64,000 nt of DNA from an uncultured Prevotella sp. (GTDB lineage: Bacteria > Bacteroidota > Bacteroidia > Bacteroidales > Bacteroidaceae): contig CAMQBR010000001.1 of assembly GCA_946999045.1 (NCBI GenBank), positions 35,089 through 99,088 on the forward strand. Reading direction: 5' to 3'. Shown piece by piece: positions 28,075 to 38,723 of the stretch. Numbering within the stretch: the first letter of the stretch is position 1; every line of letters starts with the position of its first letter. A model generated the notes under the pieces. The model did not search any database. It was given only the letters and a program-made list of their open reading frames with translations, and was not told the DNA's origin. A program made the translations under genes and the position numbers.

Positions 28075-30923
28075 TATTTAAGTACTATGTTTATAATTTT
28101 TTTAGGTACTACAATGGACTTTACAATAGTTTTCCCAGCTATATATTTCTTTGTGCGTGGGTCTGCCATTACCTTTTTCTGTATTTTCTCTTTAGTGTCA
28201 TCTATGCTGAATACCATTTGGAAGCGAGCTTTTCCGTTAAACGAAACGGTCATCTGAATATCGCTTTCTTTTAGATATTCTTCATTGTATACAGGCCATT
28301 TAGCATTGTAAACCGAAGTTATTTCGCCCAATATATGCCACAATTCTTCACAGATATGAGGAGCAAATGAAGCCAAAAGTACAACTACATTTTTTAATAA
28401 TTCTTTATTAGTACACTTGCTTTGTGCCAATTCGTTAATGCAAATCATAAAGGCAGATACGGCTGTGTTGTATGAGAAATGTTCTATATCGGTAGTTACC
28501 TTCTTGATAAGTTTGTGTACAGACTTTAGCTGTGCAGCAGTAGGTTCTGTATCATCTGGTAAGAAACGGTTGGTTCTGTTTTCATAGAATAGTCCCCAAA
28601 GTTTCTTTAGAAAACGGTAACAACCGTCAATACCATTGGTATCCCATGGTTTACTTGCTTCTAACGGACCTAAAAACATTTCATATAAGCGAAGTGTGTC
28701 GGCACCATATTGCTCAATAACCATATCAGGATTAACTACATTGAACATTGATTTAGACATTTTTTCAATAGCCCAACCGCAAATATACTTGCCGTCTTCC
28801 AATATAAATTCGGCATTCTTATATTCAGGTCGCCATGCTCTAAAGGCATCAAGGTCTAACACATCACCATGAACAATATTTACATCTACGTGAATAGGTG
28901 TAGTTTTGTATTGCTTTTTTAGTCCCAATGAAACAAAGATAGGTGCTGTTGAATGGTCTTCTGTATTGATACGATAAACAAAATTGCTTCGTCCTTGTAT
29001 CATTCCTTGGTTAACCAACTTTTCAAATGGTTCTTCTTTGTACGAATATCCGTAATCATGTAAGAACTTATTCCAAAATCTTGAATAAATCAAGTGTCCA
29101 GTTGCATGTTCTGTTCCACCAACATACAGGTCTACATTTTGCCAATAAGCTGCTACATCTTTATCAACCAATGCCTTATCATTATGCGGATCCATATACC
29201 GAAGATAGTAAGCTGAACTACCAGCAAAGCCTGGCATGGTGTTTAATTCCAATGGGAAGATAGTGGTATTGTTGATAAGCGACTTATCTACTACCTCTTT
29301 TTTTTCAGTATTCCATGCCCATTTCTTAGCACGCCCCAATGGAGGTTCACCTGTTTTAGTTGGTTCATATTTGTCTATCTCTGGCAATTGTAGTGGCAAA
29401 CACTCTTCTGGAATCATATACGGAATATTACCTTTATAATATACAGGGAAGGGTTCGCCCCAATAACGTTGGCGAGAGAAGGTAGCATCACGCAGACGAT
29501 AGTTAATCTTTACATGACCTAAGCCTTGCTCGGTAATATATTTTTTTGTGGCAGCAATTGCCTCTTTTACAGATAATCCATTGAGAGAAAATGTTGTGTG
29601 CTTTCCATTAACTGGACTATTTGTTACAATTCCTTCCTTGGCGTCATAACTTTCTTCGCTTACATCAGCTCCCTCTATCAGTGGAATAATAGGTAAGTTA
29701 AAGTGTTTAGCAAAAGCATAATCTCTGCTGTCGTGTGCAGGAACAGCCATGATAGCTCCTGTTCCGTAGCCTGCTAATACATAATCGCTTACATAGATAG
29801 GTATTTTATCACCAGTTACTGGATTAACAGCATAGCTACCCGTAAATACTCCCGATACTTTTCTGTCAGAAATACGCTCACGTTCAGTACGTTTCTTAGT
29901 TGCATCTACATAAGCTTTTACCTCGTTTGTTTGCTCTGGAGTAGTAACTTGAGCTACATAATCGCTCTCTGGAGCCAAAACCATGAAGGTAACACCAAAC
30001 ATAGTATCAGCACGTGTGGTAAAAATAGTAAGTTCTACATCAGAATTAGCCAGCTTAAATTTAACTTCAGCACCTTCCGAACGGCCAATCCAGTTGCGTT
30101 GTGTCTCCTTTAAAGAGTCAGTCCATTGTACAGTATCTAATCCGTCTAACAAGCGTTGAGCGTATGCCGATACACGCAAACACCACTGGCGCATTTTCTT
30201 TTGTACAACAGGGTAGCCACCACGTTCGCTCACACCGTCAACTACTTCATCGTTTGCCAATACAGTACCCAAGCCAGCACACCAGTTAACCATTGTTTCG
30301 CCCAAATAAGCAATGCGATAATTCATTAATGTTTTTTGTTGTTGCTCATCGCTCATGGTTTTCCATTCATCTGCTGTAAGCGATAGTTCTTCGCTTTGGG
30401 CTACGTTGATATCTTTAGAACCTTTACTCTCAAAATGCTCTATCAGTTTTGTTATAGGTTGTGCTTTCTGTAAAGTGTTGTCGTAATACGAGTTAAACAT
30501 TTTTATAAATGCCCACTGTGTCCAGTGATAATAAATAGGGTCGCAGGTTCTTATCTCTCTGTCCCAGTCGAATGAGAATCCTATTTTATCTAACTGTTTG
30601 CGATAATGCTTGATGTTGGCTTCTGTAGTTATAGCAGGGTGTTGCCCTGTCTGAATAGCATATTGTTCGGCAGGTAGTCCGTAAGCATCATACCCCATAG
30701 GATTTAATACATTAAATCCTTGTTGATGTTTATATCTTGCGTAAATATCGCTGGCAATATATCCCAAAGGATGTCCAACGTGCAAGCCTGCTCCCGATGG
30801 ATAAGGGAACATATTGAGTACATAAAATTTTTCTTTATTTTTGTCTTCTACTACCTTGTAGATTTTGTTGTTTACCCACTCGTTTTGCCATTTTTTTTCA
30901 ATGTCTTTGAAATTGTATTCCAT
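28074..30923 (-). CDS. leuS: Leucyl-tRNA synthetase
   Basis: A 949-residue class I synthetase charging tRNA-Leu. The HIGH-type motif is in [15 protein letters not shown] (about residue 50), the editing domain ([29 protein letters not shown]) occupies the middle, and KMSKS is in [16 protein letters not shown] (about residue 717). The [18 protein letters not shown] block follows. First gene of leuS-yitT-rdgB-porZ. Confidence 0.97.
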   Translation of the reverse strand: MEYNFKDIEKKWQNEWVNNKIYKVVEDKNKEKFYVLNMFPYPSGAGLHVGHPLGYIASDIYARYKHQQGFNVLNPMGYDAYGLPAEQYAIQTGQHPAITTEANIKHYRKQLDKIGFSFDWDREIRTCDPIYYHWTQWAFIKMFNSYYDNTLQKAQPITKLIEHFESKGSKDINVAQSEELSLTADEWKTMSDEQQQKTLMNYRIAYLGETMVNWCAGLGTVLANDEVVDGVSERGGYPVVQKKMRQWCLRVSAYAQRLLDGLDTVQWTDSLKETQRNWIGRSEGAEVKFKLANSDVELTIFTTRADTMFGVTFMVLAPESDYVAQVTTPEQTNEVKAYVDATKKRTERERISDRKVSGVFTGSYAVNPVTGDKIPIYVSDYVLAGYGTGAIMAVPAHDSRDYAFAKHFNLPIIPLIEGADVSEESYDAKEGIVTNSPVNGKHTTFSLNGLSVKEAIAATKKYITEQGLGHVKINYRLRDATFSRQRYWGEPFPVYYKGNIPYMIPEECLPLQLPEIDKYEPTKTGEPPLGRAKKWAWNTEKKEVVDKSLINNTTIFPLELNTMPGFAGSSAYYLRYMDPHNDKALVDKDVAAYWQNVDLYVGGTEHATGHLIYSRFWNKFLHDYGYSYKEEPFEKLVNQGMIQGRSNFVYRINTEDHSTAPIFVSLGLKKQYKTTPIHVDVNIVHGDVLDLDAFRAWRPEYKNAEFILEDGKYICGWAIEKMSKSMFNVVNPDMVIEQYGADTLRLYEMFLGPLEASKPWDTNGIDGCYRFLKKLWGLFYENRTNRFLPDDTEPTAAQLKSVHKLIKKVTTDIEHFSYNTAVSAFMICINELAQSKCTNKELLKNVVVLLASFAPHICEELWHILGEITSVYNAKWPVYNEEYLKESDIQMTVSFNGKARFQMVFSIDDTKEKIQKKVMADPRTKKYIAGKTIVKSIVVPKKIINIVLK

Positions 30924-30978
30924 ACGATATTTAATATTTATGTCTGTACAATAATTCTATGTAAATTATAGTTAAAAG

Positions 30979-30986
30979 CAAAGTTA
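30979..30986 (-). promoter_or_regulatory. -7 box of the leuS operon
   Basis: TAACTTTG on the minus strand, followed by GC and about 55 bases before the leuS ATG at 30923. Confidence 0.6.
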
Positions 30987-31132
30987 CGAAAAAAAGTGTA
31001 ATATAGATTGAATAAAAAATGATTTTTATGAAAATGTGCAAACTTTATATTTTACTTTGAATTTTATGATTAAACAGCGTAAGGAGTTAAGCCTTTTAGT
31101 TATGTACTTTAAACATTGAGCTTTATGATTAT

Positions 31133-31324
31133 GGGTGTTCTATAAATTATACCACCGTAAAGTTTTTATGTCGGTCTTTTTACGTTTTGTTATCTTGTGG
31201 GCTCTTTTGGGTTCAATTTGCTTGTTCGTTCAGTAGTATAGCTCGCTATACTTTTTCACTCACAAACAAATTGATCCCAAAAAATACTCTCACAATTTGT
31301 CAAAGCTAATTTATAGAACCGCCC
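31133..31324 (+). mobile_element. MITE-like element, type A copy 4 (A4)
   Basis: A 192-bp copy with a left end GGGTGTTCTATAAATTA and an intact right end. Exact duplication TTAT flanks it (31129-31132, 31325-31328). Interior matches A1 closely. It lies about 150 bases upstream of the leuS promoter. Confidence 0.85.
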
Positions 31325-31491
31325 TTATACATTTTACTAAAAAGCTAACAACTTGTAAAGTTATATATAAAAAAATGTTGTTATATTTTTTCATTTTTAT
31401 TTATAATCAATGAGTTATACTATTATTAAAAACATTTTTATGTAGTCATATATTATTATTTTTTTTTCTATTTTATGGGACGCAACAATCT

Positions 31492-31579
31492 CATTGAGTT
31501 TGCAGCATAAAACCATTGAGTTTGCCCGTCAAAATCATTGAGATTGTGCTTCAAAACCATTGAGATTGTATTTTTCACC
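31492..31579 (+). repeat. 22-bp tandem repeat, four units
   Basis: CATTGAG starts at 31492, 31514, 31536 and 31558, an exact 22-base period. Units read CATTGAG(T/A)TTG followed by a variable 11-base half, usually ending CAAAA(C/T) or TAAAAC. It is not coding and ends 25 bases from the stop of the pseudouridine synthase gene. Function unknown. Confidence 0.8.
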
Positions 31580-31604
31580 TCAAGCTCTTATAGATGTAAA
31601 AAAT

Positions 31605-33284
31605 CTATTTAATAATGTTTTCAAAAATATTAGGATAGTTTTGAATGGTGATAGATTTGCCCGAAATAGGATGAATAAATGTGATAGAGGCGGCATGTAA
31701 GTACAGCCGTTGGGCAGGAGAGCCGTAAAGTTCGTCGCCAATAATGGGAGAGTTTAAACCGTCTACATGAGCACAATGTATGCGTAATTGGTGGGTACGC
31801 CCCGTTTTTGGAAACAAAGAGATGTAGGTTTTGCCATGTTTTACTTGCTGTACATGGTAGAAAGTAATGGTTCGTTTTCCATTGAGCTTATCTACTATTT
31901 GTCGGGGGCGGTCTAATAAATCGGGAGATAAGGGCAAATCAATCATGCCTTCTCGTTGCGTTACCTCTCCTTGCAATACCGCTACATATTGTTTTTGAAT
32001 GGTGTGTTTTGCAAATTGTTGTTGTAAATGATGATACGTTTCTTTATTTTTTGCCAGTAATAGAATGCCCGAAGTAGCCATATCCAGGCGATGTACGGCA
32101 TATAACTGAGTATTTTTTGGTAGCCAAGACTGGATGATTGAATATACAGAGGGTTGATTGTTTTTGCCAGGTACCGATAGTAAACCCGAAGGTTTGTTTA
32201 CTGCAATAAGGTTATTGTCTTCGTATAAGATAGTTGGTTTCAACGAATAATTTGTTTGTTTTATTTCTTTATCTACTGTTAATCCTTGTAACATAAAAGA
32301 TAAGATGGGTAAACACTTACCCCGACAGGCAGGATAATAGTTGCCATGGTGGCGAATAGTAGTAGCTGGTGAGGCTCCCCACCAAAACTCTGCCATACAT
32401 ATAGGTTGCAAATGGTGCAGAAAAGCGTATTGCAATAGCTTTGGGGCACAGCACTCTCCTGCACCAGCTGGAGGTATAACTTGTGGGGTGGGCTCAAAAA
32501 TTTCTAATAAATTGCGTTGTTCACCTTTGGCATTGAGTATAATAAAGTGTGAAAAGAGCCAGCGTTGCAACTGGTCGGATAGCTGCTTGCGCCTTATTTT
32601 ATAATCTGTAATGGTTTGCTCATAGTTTTTTAGTTGAGTGCTAATGCTTTCTATATTCTTGTTAATGCGCTTCTTTAAGCGATGAAGTTCAGCTTTCATA
32701 AACTGACTTTCGTTGGTTAATTGAGCCAGCTGTTTGGGTGTAAGTATTTGTGTTTGCCGTAATTCATTGCGCTTTTTCTTGGCAACTTTTATCTCGTTTT
32801 TATACGCATTTAGTGCTTTTTCTCCTGCTAATACTTTTTCTTGCAATTGTTGTTTCAATAGACAATAGTTAGTATTATTTTGTAAGTTATCAATATCCTT
32901 ATTTAGTTGTGTGATAATAGCCTCGTGCTGTTTAAAATATCCATTGGGTTGTAAATAATCGAAAATAGTTGGAACAAACCCTTCCCAATCGTTTCTCCCC
33001 TCAATTTGTCCAGAATAAGCACAAAGATAACCTAAGCCCAGTTGAGCATGTTCTACTACCAATACCCCAAACATCTTGCCTTGTTCTACCTCATGTTGCC
33101 ATGCTTGCCAAACTTGTATGAAGTATTGTACTTGCTTCATTGCCAACAAACAAAGCGGATGCGGATGGTAATGAAAGGGATTATTCATCTGTATAGGCTT
33201 TTGGATGTTGGTGTGCAAAGGATGAAACCTATTTGAGAGAAAGGCTTTCAGGTTTATTTTATATTCGTGTTGTTGTGATTGCAT
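31605..33284 (-). CDS. RluA-family pseudouridine synthase with long N-terminal extension
   Basis: A 559-residue protein. The C-terminal 220 residues are an RluA-type catalytic domain with the aspartate motif HRLDMATSGILLLAK, TGRTHQLRIHCAH and the start LYEDNNLIAVNKPSGLLSVPG. The first 330 residues include a coiled, lysine- and glutamine-rich stretch (about 120-240) and do not match the S4 domain usual in RluC/RluD. The long form is common in Bacteroidetes. The RNA target is not predictable. MITE A5 ends at the other side of a 22-base gap before its start codon. Confidence 0.9.
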   Translation of the reverse strand: MQSQQHEYKINLKAFLSNRFHPLHTNIQKPIQMNNPFHYHPHPLCLLAMKQVQYFIQVWQAWQHEVEQGKMFGVLVVEHAQLGLGYLCAYSGQIEGRNDWEGFVPTIFDYLQPNGYFKQHEAIITQLNKDIDNLQNNTNYCLLKQQLQEKVLAGEKALNAYKNEIKVAKKKRNELRQTQILTPKQLAQLTNESQFMKAELHRLKKRINKNIESISTQLKNYEQTITDYKIRRKQLSDQLQRWLFSHFIILNAKGEQRNLLEIFEPTPQVIPPAGAGECCAPKLLQYAFLHHLQPICMAEFWWGASPATTIRHHGNYYPACRGKCLPILSFMLQGLTVDKEIKQTNYSLKPTILYEDNNLIAVNKPSGLLSVPGKNNQPSVYSIIQSWLPKNTQLYAVHRLDMATSGILLLAKNKETYHHLQQQFAKHTIQKQYVAVLQGEVTQREGMIDLPLSPDLLDRPRQIVDKLNGKRTITFYHVQQVKHGKTYISLFPKTGRTHQLRIHCAHVDGLNSPIIGDELYGSPAQRLYLHAASITFIHPISGKSITIQNYPNIFENIIK

Positions 33285-33306
33285 CTTCTTTTCTCTATCT
33301 TTTATA

Positions 33307-33500
33307 GGGCAGTTCTATAAATTACCACCGTAAAGTTTTTTTTATGTCAGTTTTTTTACGTTTTGTCATCTTGTGGGTTATTTTTGGTTCATTTTGCTTG
33401 TTCGTTCAGTAGTATAGCGAGCTATAACTACTTCACTCTCAAACAAATTGACCTTAAAAATAGTATCACAATCTGTCAAAGCTAATTTATAGAATCGCCC
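33307..33500 (+). mobile_element. MITE-like element, type A copy 5 (A5)
   Basis: A 194-bp copy, ends GGGCAGTTCTATAAATTA and the complement of GGGCGATTCTATAAATTA. The flanks TATA and TACA differ at one of four bases, so the duplication is imperfect. It fills the gap between the GH2 stop and the pseudouridine synthase start, 22 bases before the latter. Confidence 0.83.
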
Positions 33501-33550
33501 TACATTGTTTTTTGAGTTTGGCACTTATATGTGAGTTATTGGTACTTAAC

Positions 33551-36500
33551 CTACATTACCTTTGTTATTTTATGTGTTGTAACATTTAGTGCTGATATTA
33601 AAATAACTGGTTTGCTGCCACGGGTATCTTCTTTTTTCCACTTAATGGTGATAACTTTGTGTGCGCCTGGCATCAAATGGAAATAATTATCGGTATAATA
33701 AACAGGTAAAATTTGTTCGCCATCACTACCTTTTAGTTGTAAACGTATCATCATGGCAGGTGTTTGGGTAGGGTTATAGAGTGTTACTTCCATCTTGTCC
33801 TTATATTCGGTAACTGACTCTTGAAGCAATACTTGAGGTAAAGAATGGAGAGCTTGCAGGTTACCCTCATCTGTAGAACAAACATAAAAGTTGGTAGATA
33901 ACTCTTTGTTGTTGGCATCAAGTAGTTTCATCTGCAGATAATATACCTTTGAACTAATGTCTGGAATGGGTATATAAGTGCATACCACGGTTGTATCAGG
34001 CTTAAGATTGATAACCGATTCGTATTGTTGAACTTTTTTGCCCCACATATCCAATACCTCACATTGCGCACGCAAGTTGCCCGATATGGCTTGATTGATA
34101 TTGACAACCTCCATGTTTCGAGTACTTGCATTCCACTGTATGTGTAATGGTTCACAAGCCTTCTTTACACCAAAGAAGGCTGCAGTGGGTTCAAAATAAT
34201 AGTCGTATGTTTGCCATGTCATGCTGGGCCAACAAGGATGACTCATCCATATTAGTAACCCCAAACGATATTTACTGCCACTCTCAAACATAGCGCGATA
34301 TCCATTGTAGTTTATCCACTGTGATAATTGTGTAAATTGTTGTGCACTCTCAATTTTCCCAAAAGCCTTTTGAAGCATGGCATTAAACTCACTGCCACGC
34401 TGTGCCCCTTGTAAAACGTAATCGTGCTGTCCCCATTCTTTGCATTGCTGCCACAAAGATTGTGGCGCCAGTGTACGGGCTAAGCCCTCGTATGTCATTA
34501 TGTTAGGCATACCACGCTCAGAATGTAATTTACCTGTTTGACTTTCAAAGTAAGTTTTGTCAGGAACAGCCCAATAGGGACCGTGTCCACTTACGCCATC
34601 ATCTGCCGAACTGGAGATATACAATAGTCCTGGATGTTGCGTTTTTACATCTTTCTGTAATGTATCATTTATATCTTTAGGAGGATATCCCTCGTTTCGT
34701 CCGCAGTACAAAGCAATGCTCGGATGTTGTCTGATGCGATAAATATAATCTTTAGCATTACGTAAGAACATAGAATGATTTTGCGGATCGGGGCCATCGG
34801 CAGGGTTAGCCAACCAAAAATCTTGCCATACCATGATGCCATAGTGGTCGCAAGCATCGTAAAATTCTTTATCACCTGTTTGTCCTACCCAGTTACGTAT
34901 CATGTTACAGTTCATGTATTTATGATACTTTACAGCAATATCATATTCGCGTGCTCTGTAATTAAGGTTATTCTCACTAAATCCCCAATTTCCTCCAAGT
35001 GGCACAAATCGTTTTCCATTGATATATAAGGTAAGACGAGTATTAACATCTTTGTAACTCATCTGTCGGATGCCTGCCCGATAATGTAGTTCGTTTTGCG
35101 TTTTTCCGTTTATTTGGAATGTATAACCTGCATCGTAAAGATAAGGCTCTCCATAGCCATTAGGCCACCACAAGTGCATGTGTTGATGCTGCAGTGAGGT
35201 ATAAAGTGAAGGTAAAAATGATGTTTCTACTGTGGCATGAGCTGGTAGCATAATACTCTTTTCAAACGTGTTATTACCTATCCATCCTTTTAGTATGCCC
35301 AATATGCGGTGTGATTCGTTATTAGTGAGCAAGACAGAAGGTGTTAGTGTAGCCAGTGTATCGGGCAAATTGAGTTGAGAAGTAACTACAGGGTCGCTTA
35401 AAGTAACGCTACCCTCTTGTGTTAGGTACACATCGTTCCATATACCAATGTTGCGCCCACGAATGGTAGAAATCCAGTCCCACCCTATTGTAGCATGAAA
35501 TGTAGGATTATCTGCCCCCAAGATACCCCCATTAAAATCGGTATTAAGCTGGTTTTTTTCTTTCACTGCCCCAGGGTGTTGTGTCTTGATAATTTCTACA
35601 GCCAGCACATTTTGTCCCTCCTTTAGTAGTTGGGTAACATCTGTTTTGCTACGAATAAAAGCCCCTTCTATACGATTGATACGCTTTCCGTTAAGGAAAA
35701 TATTGGCTTTCCAGTTAATGCCGTCAAAATTGAGGAATATATGTTGCTGTAATTTTTCTTTTGAAATGTTGAATGTTTTGCGATACCAAAAGTTGGAGTT
35801 GAAAAACGATTCGGACACTAAAAATAGATTGTCGGCTATATTAGGATTGGCAAGTGCACCTATATTTACATAACTTGTAAGTACGGTAGCTGGTACTGTT
35901 GCTACAATCCAGCCAGCATCATTATAGTAAGGTAGTGAGAGTTGTTCGCCAGTGGCCTGCACCTGCGATGCACGTTGCAAATGCCAGTTGCCACCATTCA
36001 GTGATAATAGGTTATTATGCCATATACTTTCTTTAGTAGCATGAGCTATTAATCCTCCTCTTCCCATTACTTCTACTTCACTTAGCACAAAAGGCTTTCC
36101 ATTCTTTGAAGCTTGCATATTTACTCTGATGTAGCGAGCTTGTGCACGACAATTTATTACTTCATTGGTTTTATCTGCAGAAGAAAGTTTTGAAATGTTA
36201 GTCCAATGTACATTATCTACTGATACTTGTATTGAGCCTAGTGTAGCTTTGTTAAGCCAATGTAATTTTATTTGATTGAATGAAGCTTGTGTTCCCAAAT
36301 CAATCTTCACCCATTCGTTGTGGTTTGTGGCACTCATCCATGCACTCTTAAAGACAGCCGATGGCAATACATTGGTTACTGGAATACTGCTTTGTGCAAA
36401 GTTTATTTGTGTAACAGTCCAGTATGCTGCTCCTGGCATATCCAGTTGTAAGCGCAAACCTCGCAAAAGTGGTTCGCTATGATGTAGGTTAAACGATAAA

Positions 36501-37117
36501 TTTACATTGCGGGTGGGCAACAATTCGGCATTAGTAACTTTATTAGGGTCGCTGTGTACCTTGTATTTTGAAGCTGTTCCAGGTAACGAATTGCCATGCT
36601 GTTGTGCTATTACTATCCATTTTCCGTTGCTGTTGGGTGCTAATAATTTGATAGAATAGCCTTTGTTAGCTTGCTTTTCGTAGTAAGCAACATGAGCTAC
36701 TAAGCTTATTTTATTGGCTTTAACTGCCATATTCTTCCACTGATATTGCAGAAAAGCCTGATTGCCTATAAGGATGTTATGCGTATATTCGCCTCTGTCA
36801 ATTGCCCATTCACGTTCTCTTCGTGGTAAAACACCTTGATTGGTGGTTACTATCATATAAGATGGCATCTTGTTAGTGATGATGCCATCGGTAACAAGTT
36901 GTGCCGTGAGGTTATAATCATAACTCGAAGAGTGGTATGTTTTGCAATGTAATGCTATATTGCGGTATGTGCTATCTATTTGTAATGTAGGTGCATAGCA
37001 CTCTTTTGGGTTGCCTGGATAGATGCCAATGCCACGGGTATAGGTTTGAGAAATAATACTATTATGCGTAAAAGTAATAATGCATAAGAATATGAGAAAT
37101 GTTTTTTTTATAGTCAT
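33551..37117 (-). CDS. Secreted glycoside hydrolase family 2 protein with discoidin-like domain
   Basis: A 1188-residue exported enzyme. Domains in order: signal peptide (about 1-24); a region of unknown fold; an F5/8C (CBM32-like) domain at about 255-350; GH2 sugar-binding domain (about 385-560, NFWYRKTFNISKE, FDGINWKANIFLNGKRI); immunoglobulin-like domain; TIM barrel (about 700-980); C-terminal Ig-like domain. The acid/base Glu is probably in LYCGRNEGYPP and the nucleophile Glu in LHSERGMPN or IMTYEGL. Layout resembles exo-beta-D-glucosaminidase or beta-mannosidase-type GH2 enzymes. Exact substrate is unknown; a host-glycan target is inferred. Two MITE copies in the same orientation flank the gene. 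Confidence 0.87.
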   Translation of the reverse strand: MTIKKTFLIFLCIITFTHNSIISQTYTRGIGIYPGNPKECYAPTLQIDSTYRNIALHCKTYHSSSYDYNLTAQLVTDGIITNKMPSYMIVTTNQGVLPRREREWAIDRGEYTHNILIGNQAFLQYQWKNMAVKANKISLVAHVAYYEKQANKGYSIKLLAPNSNGKWIVIAQQHGNSLPGTASKYKVHSDPNKVTNAELLPTRNVNLSFNLHHSEPLLRGLRLQLDMPGAAYWTVTQINFAQSSIPVTNVLPSAVFKSAWMSATNHNEWVKIDLGTQASFNQIKLHWLNKATLGSIQVSVDNVHWTNISKLSSADKTNEVINCRAQARYIRVNMQASKNGKPFVLSEVEVMGRGGLIAHATKESIWHNNLLSLNGGNWHLQRASQVQATGEQLSLPYYNDAGWIVATVPATVLTSYVNIGALANPNIADNLFLVSESFFNSNFWYRKTFNISKEKLQQHIFLNFDGINWKANIFLNGKRINRIEGAFIRSKTDVTQLLKEGQNVLAVEIIKTQHPGAVKEKNQLNTDFNGGILGADNPTFHATIGWDWISTIRGRNIGIWNDVYLTQEGSVTLSDPVVTSQLNLPDTLATLTPSVLLTNNESHRILGILKGWIGNNTFEKSIMLPAHATVETSFLPSLYTSLQHQHMHLWWPNGYGEPYLYDAGYTFQINGKTQNELHYRAGIRQMSYKDVNTRLTLYINGKRFVPLGGNWGFSENNLNYRAREYDIAVKYHKYMNCNMIRNWVGQTGDKEFYDACDHYGIMVWQDFWLANPADGPDPQNHSMFLRNAKDYIYRIRQHPSIALYCGRNEGYPPKDINDTLQKDVKTQHPGLLYISSSADDGVSGHGPYWAVPDKTYFESQTGKLHSERGMPNIMTYEGLARTLAPQSLWQQCKEWGQHDYVLQGAQRGSEFNAMLQKAFGKIESAQQFTQLSQWINYNGYRAMFESGSKYRLGLLIWMSHPCWPSMTWQTYDYYFEPTAAFFGVKKACEPLHIQWNASTRNMEVVNINQAISGNLRAQCEVLDMWGKKVQQYESVINLKPDTTVVCTYIPIPDISSKVYYLQMKLLDANNKELSTNFYVCSTDEGNLQALHSLPQVLLQESVTEYKDKMEVTLYNPTQTPAMMIRLQLKGSDGEQILPVYYTDNYFHLMPGAHKVITIKWKKEDTRGSKPVILISALNVTTHKITKVM

Positions 37118-37138
37118 TAGTTTTGATGATTTGTTTAA

Positions 37139-37330
37139 GGGCGGTTCTATAAATTACCACCGTAAAGTTTTTATGTCAGTCTTTTTTTACTTTTTGTCAT
37201 CTTGTGGACTCTTTTTGGTTCAATATTCTTGTTCGTTCAGTTGTATAGCTCGCTATACTCCTTCGCTCACAAACAGGTTGACCTCAAAAATAGTTTCACA
37301 ATCTGTCAAAGCTAATTTATAGTACCGCCC
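37139..37330 (+). mobile_element. MITE-like element, type A copy 6 (A6)
   Basis: A 192-bp copy with exact duplication TTAA (37135-37138, 37331-37334). It begins only 21 bases upstream of the GH2 start codon, so the GH2 promoter must lie within or beyond it. Confidence 0.87.
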
Positions 37331-37386
37331 TTAAGTAGATTATTTTTGTAATGTTGTAAAAATAAACAAAAAGATAAATAAAAAAG

Positions 37387-37420
37387 AAAGGTTAGCACAT
37401 TTTTTTTTGTACTAACCTTT
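37387..37420 (-). terminator. Intrinsic terminator after waaA
   Basis: AAAGGTTAG and CTAACCTTT form a 9-bp stem, extended by an inner ACA/TGT pairing around a T-run. On the minus strand it is followed by CTTTTTTATTT, fitting termination of the leftward waaA transcript. Confidence 0.6.
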
Positions 37421-37473
37421 TATAATAGTGTATATATCCATAAAAAACGATGTGAAAAATGGAATATTTTATC

Positions 37474-38691
37474 TTACAACTTCACTAAATTCAGTACTTT
37501 AGCGGTGGCACCTGCCTCACCTTGTACATATTTTCCAGCAGCTTTGCCTCGCTGTTTCAAGTAATCAGGATGTAACATGAGCTGTGACATGATTAAAGCA
37601 AATGAAGATGTGTCGGCTATTTCAAAACCGCCATTTGCTTTTTTCAATGCTTGTGCCTCCTGGAAACGTTGGTTGTTAGGACCAAAAATAACGGGGATAT
37701 TCCACACCGCAGCTTCTAACACATTGTGAATACCTACACCAAAGCCACCGCCAATGTATGCTATTTCTCCGTAATGGTAAATGCTTGAAAGTAATCCATA
37801 GCAATCTATAATGAGGTATTGTGCCTTGGCTGCCTCTTCGGGCGATGTTTGTGTGTAACGAACTGCCTTATGCTTTAATTTTGATTCTATGCTTTTAATA
37901 TGTTCTTCCTTTATAACATGAGGGGCTATAATCATTTTCCAGCTGGTATGCTGGTTCATAAATGGGATAAAAATATCTTCATCGGGTTCCCAACTTGAGC
38001 CTGCTATAAAAACCTTTTTGTTGTCTTTGAAAGTTTCAATAATAGGTAATGGCTTAGCTGTATCCTTGATTTGCAGTACACGATCAAAGCGTGTATCGCC
38101 CACAATATCTATATTTTGTATGCCCATTCCTTGCAACAAGTGTTTGCTTTTTTCGTTTTGAACAAAATAATGGGTAATGCATTTCAGTACTTTGGCATAG
38201 CTACGACCGTACCAACGGAAGAATATCTGGCTGTCGCAGAAAATACTACTTACGCTGTATATGGGAATGTGTCTATGTTTTAAGATGTGAAGATAGTTGT
38301 ACCAAAATTCATATTTTATAAAGAAAGCCATACAAGGGCGTACCGTTCTCAGGAATCTGCGTGCGTTACGTATGGTATCTATGGGTAAATAGCATACGAT
38401 ATCGGCTTGCTCATAGTTTTTTCTCACCTCGTAACCCGATGGTGAGAAAAACGTAAGCAGTATTTTGTATTGGGGATATTGCTTCTTGATATGCTCAATG
38501 AGTGGTCTGCCTTGCTCAAATTCTCCTAATGATGCCGCATGAAACCAAATATACTGATAGTTAGGATGAACCTTCTCTTTCAGTAATTTTATAGTCTGTC
38601 GTTCGCCTTTCCACATCTTTTGTACCTTTTTACTAAAGATACTGGCAATGGCAACGCCCAACAGATAGATATAAATAGCTATTTGATACAC
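37474..38691 (-). CDS. waaA: 3-deoxy-D-manno-octulosonic acid (Kdo) transferase
   Basis: A 405-residue GT30 enzyme that adds Kdo to lipid IVA, the first LPS core step. Visible features: one N-terminal membrane helix, YIWFHAASLGEFEQGRPLIE with the catalytic Glu, IKYEFWYNYL, VFIAGSSWEPDE, and the donor-binding YIGGGFGVGIHNVLEAAVWNIPVIFGPN. It begins 32 bases after gltX. Confidence 0.95.
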   Translation of the reverse strand: MYQIAIYIYLLGVAIASIFSKKVQKMWKGERQTIKLLKEKVHPNYQYIWFHAASLGEFEQGRPLIEHIKKQYPQYKILLTFFSPSGYEVRKNYEQADIVCYLPIDTIRNARRFLRTVRPCMAFFIKYEFWYNYLHILKHRHIPIYSVSSIFCDSQIFFRWYGRSYAKVLKCITHYFVQNEKSKHLLQGMGIQNIDIVGDTRFDRVLQIKDTAKPLPIIETFKDNKKVFIAGSSWEPDEDIFIPFMNQHTSWKMIIAPHVIKEEHIKSIESKLKHKAVRYTQTSPEEAAKAQYLIIDCYGLLSSIYHYGEIAYIGGGFGVGIHNVLEAAVWNIPVIFGPNNQRFQEAQALKKANGGFEIADTSSFALIMSQLMLHPDYLKQRGKAAGKYVQGEAGATAKVLNLVKL

Positions 38692-38723
38692 TTTGTAAAG
38701 TGGTTTTTATAATTTGTCAAATT

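Noticed and set aside
31492..31579. CRISPR array
   Set aside because: The 22-base period is too short, with no spacers of even length and no cas genes nearby.
33307..37330. True composite transposon around GH2
   Set aside because: Each bordering MITE has its own near-matching flanking 4-mers, which fits separate insertions better.
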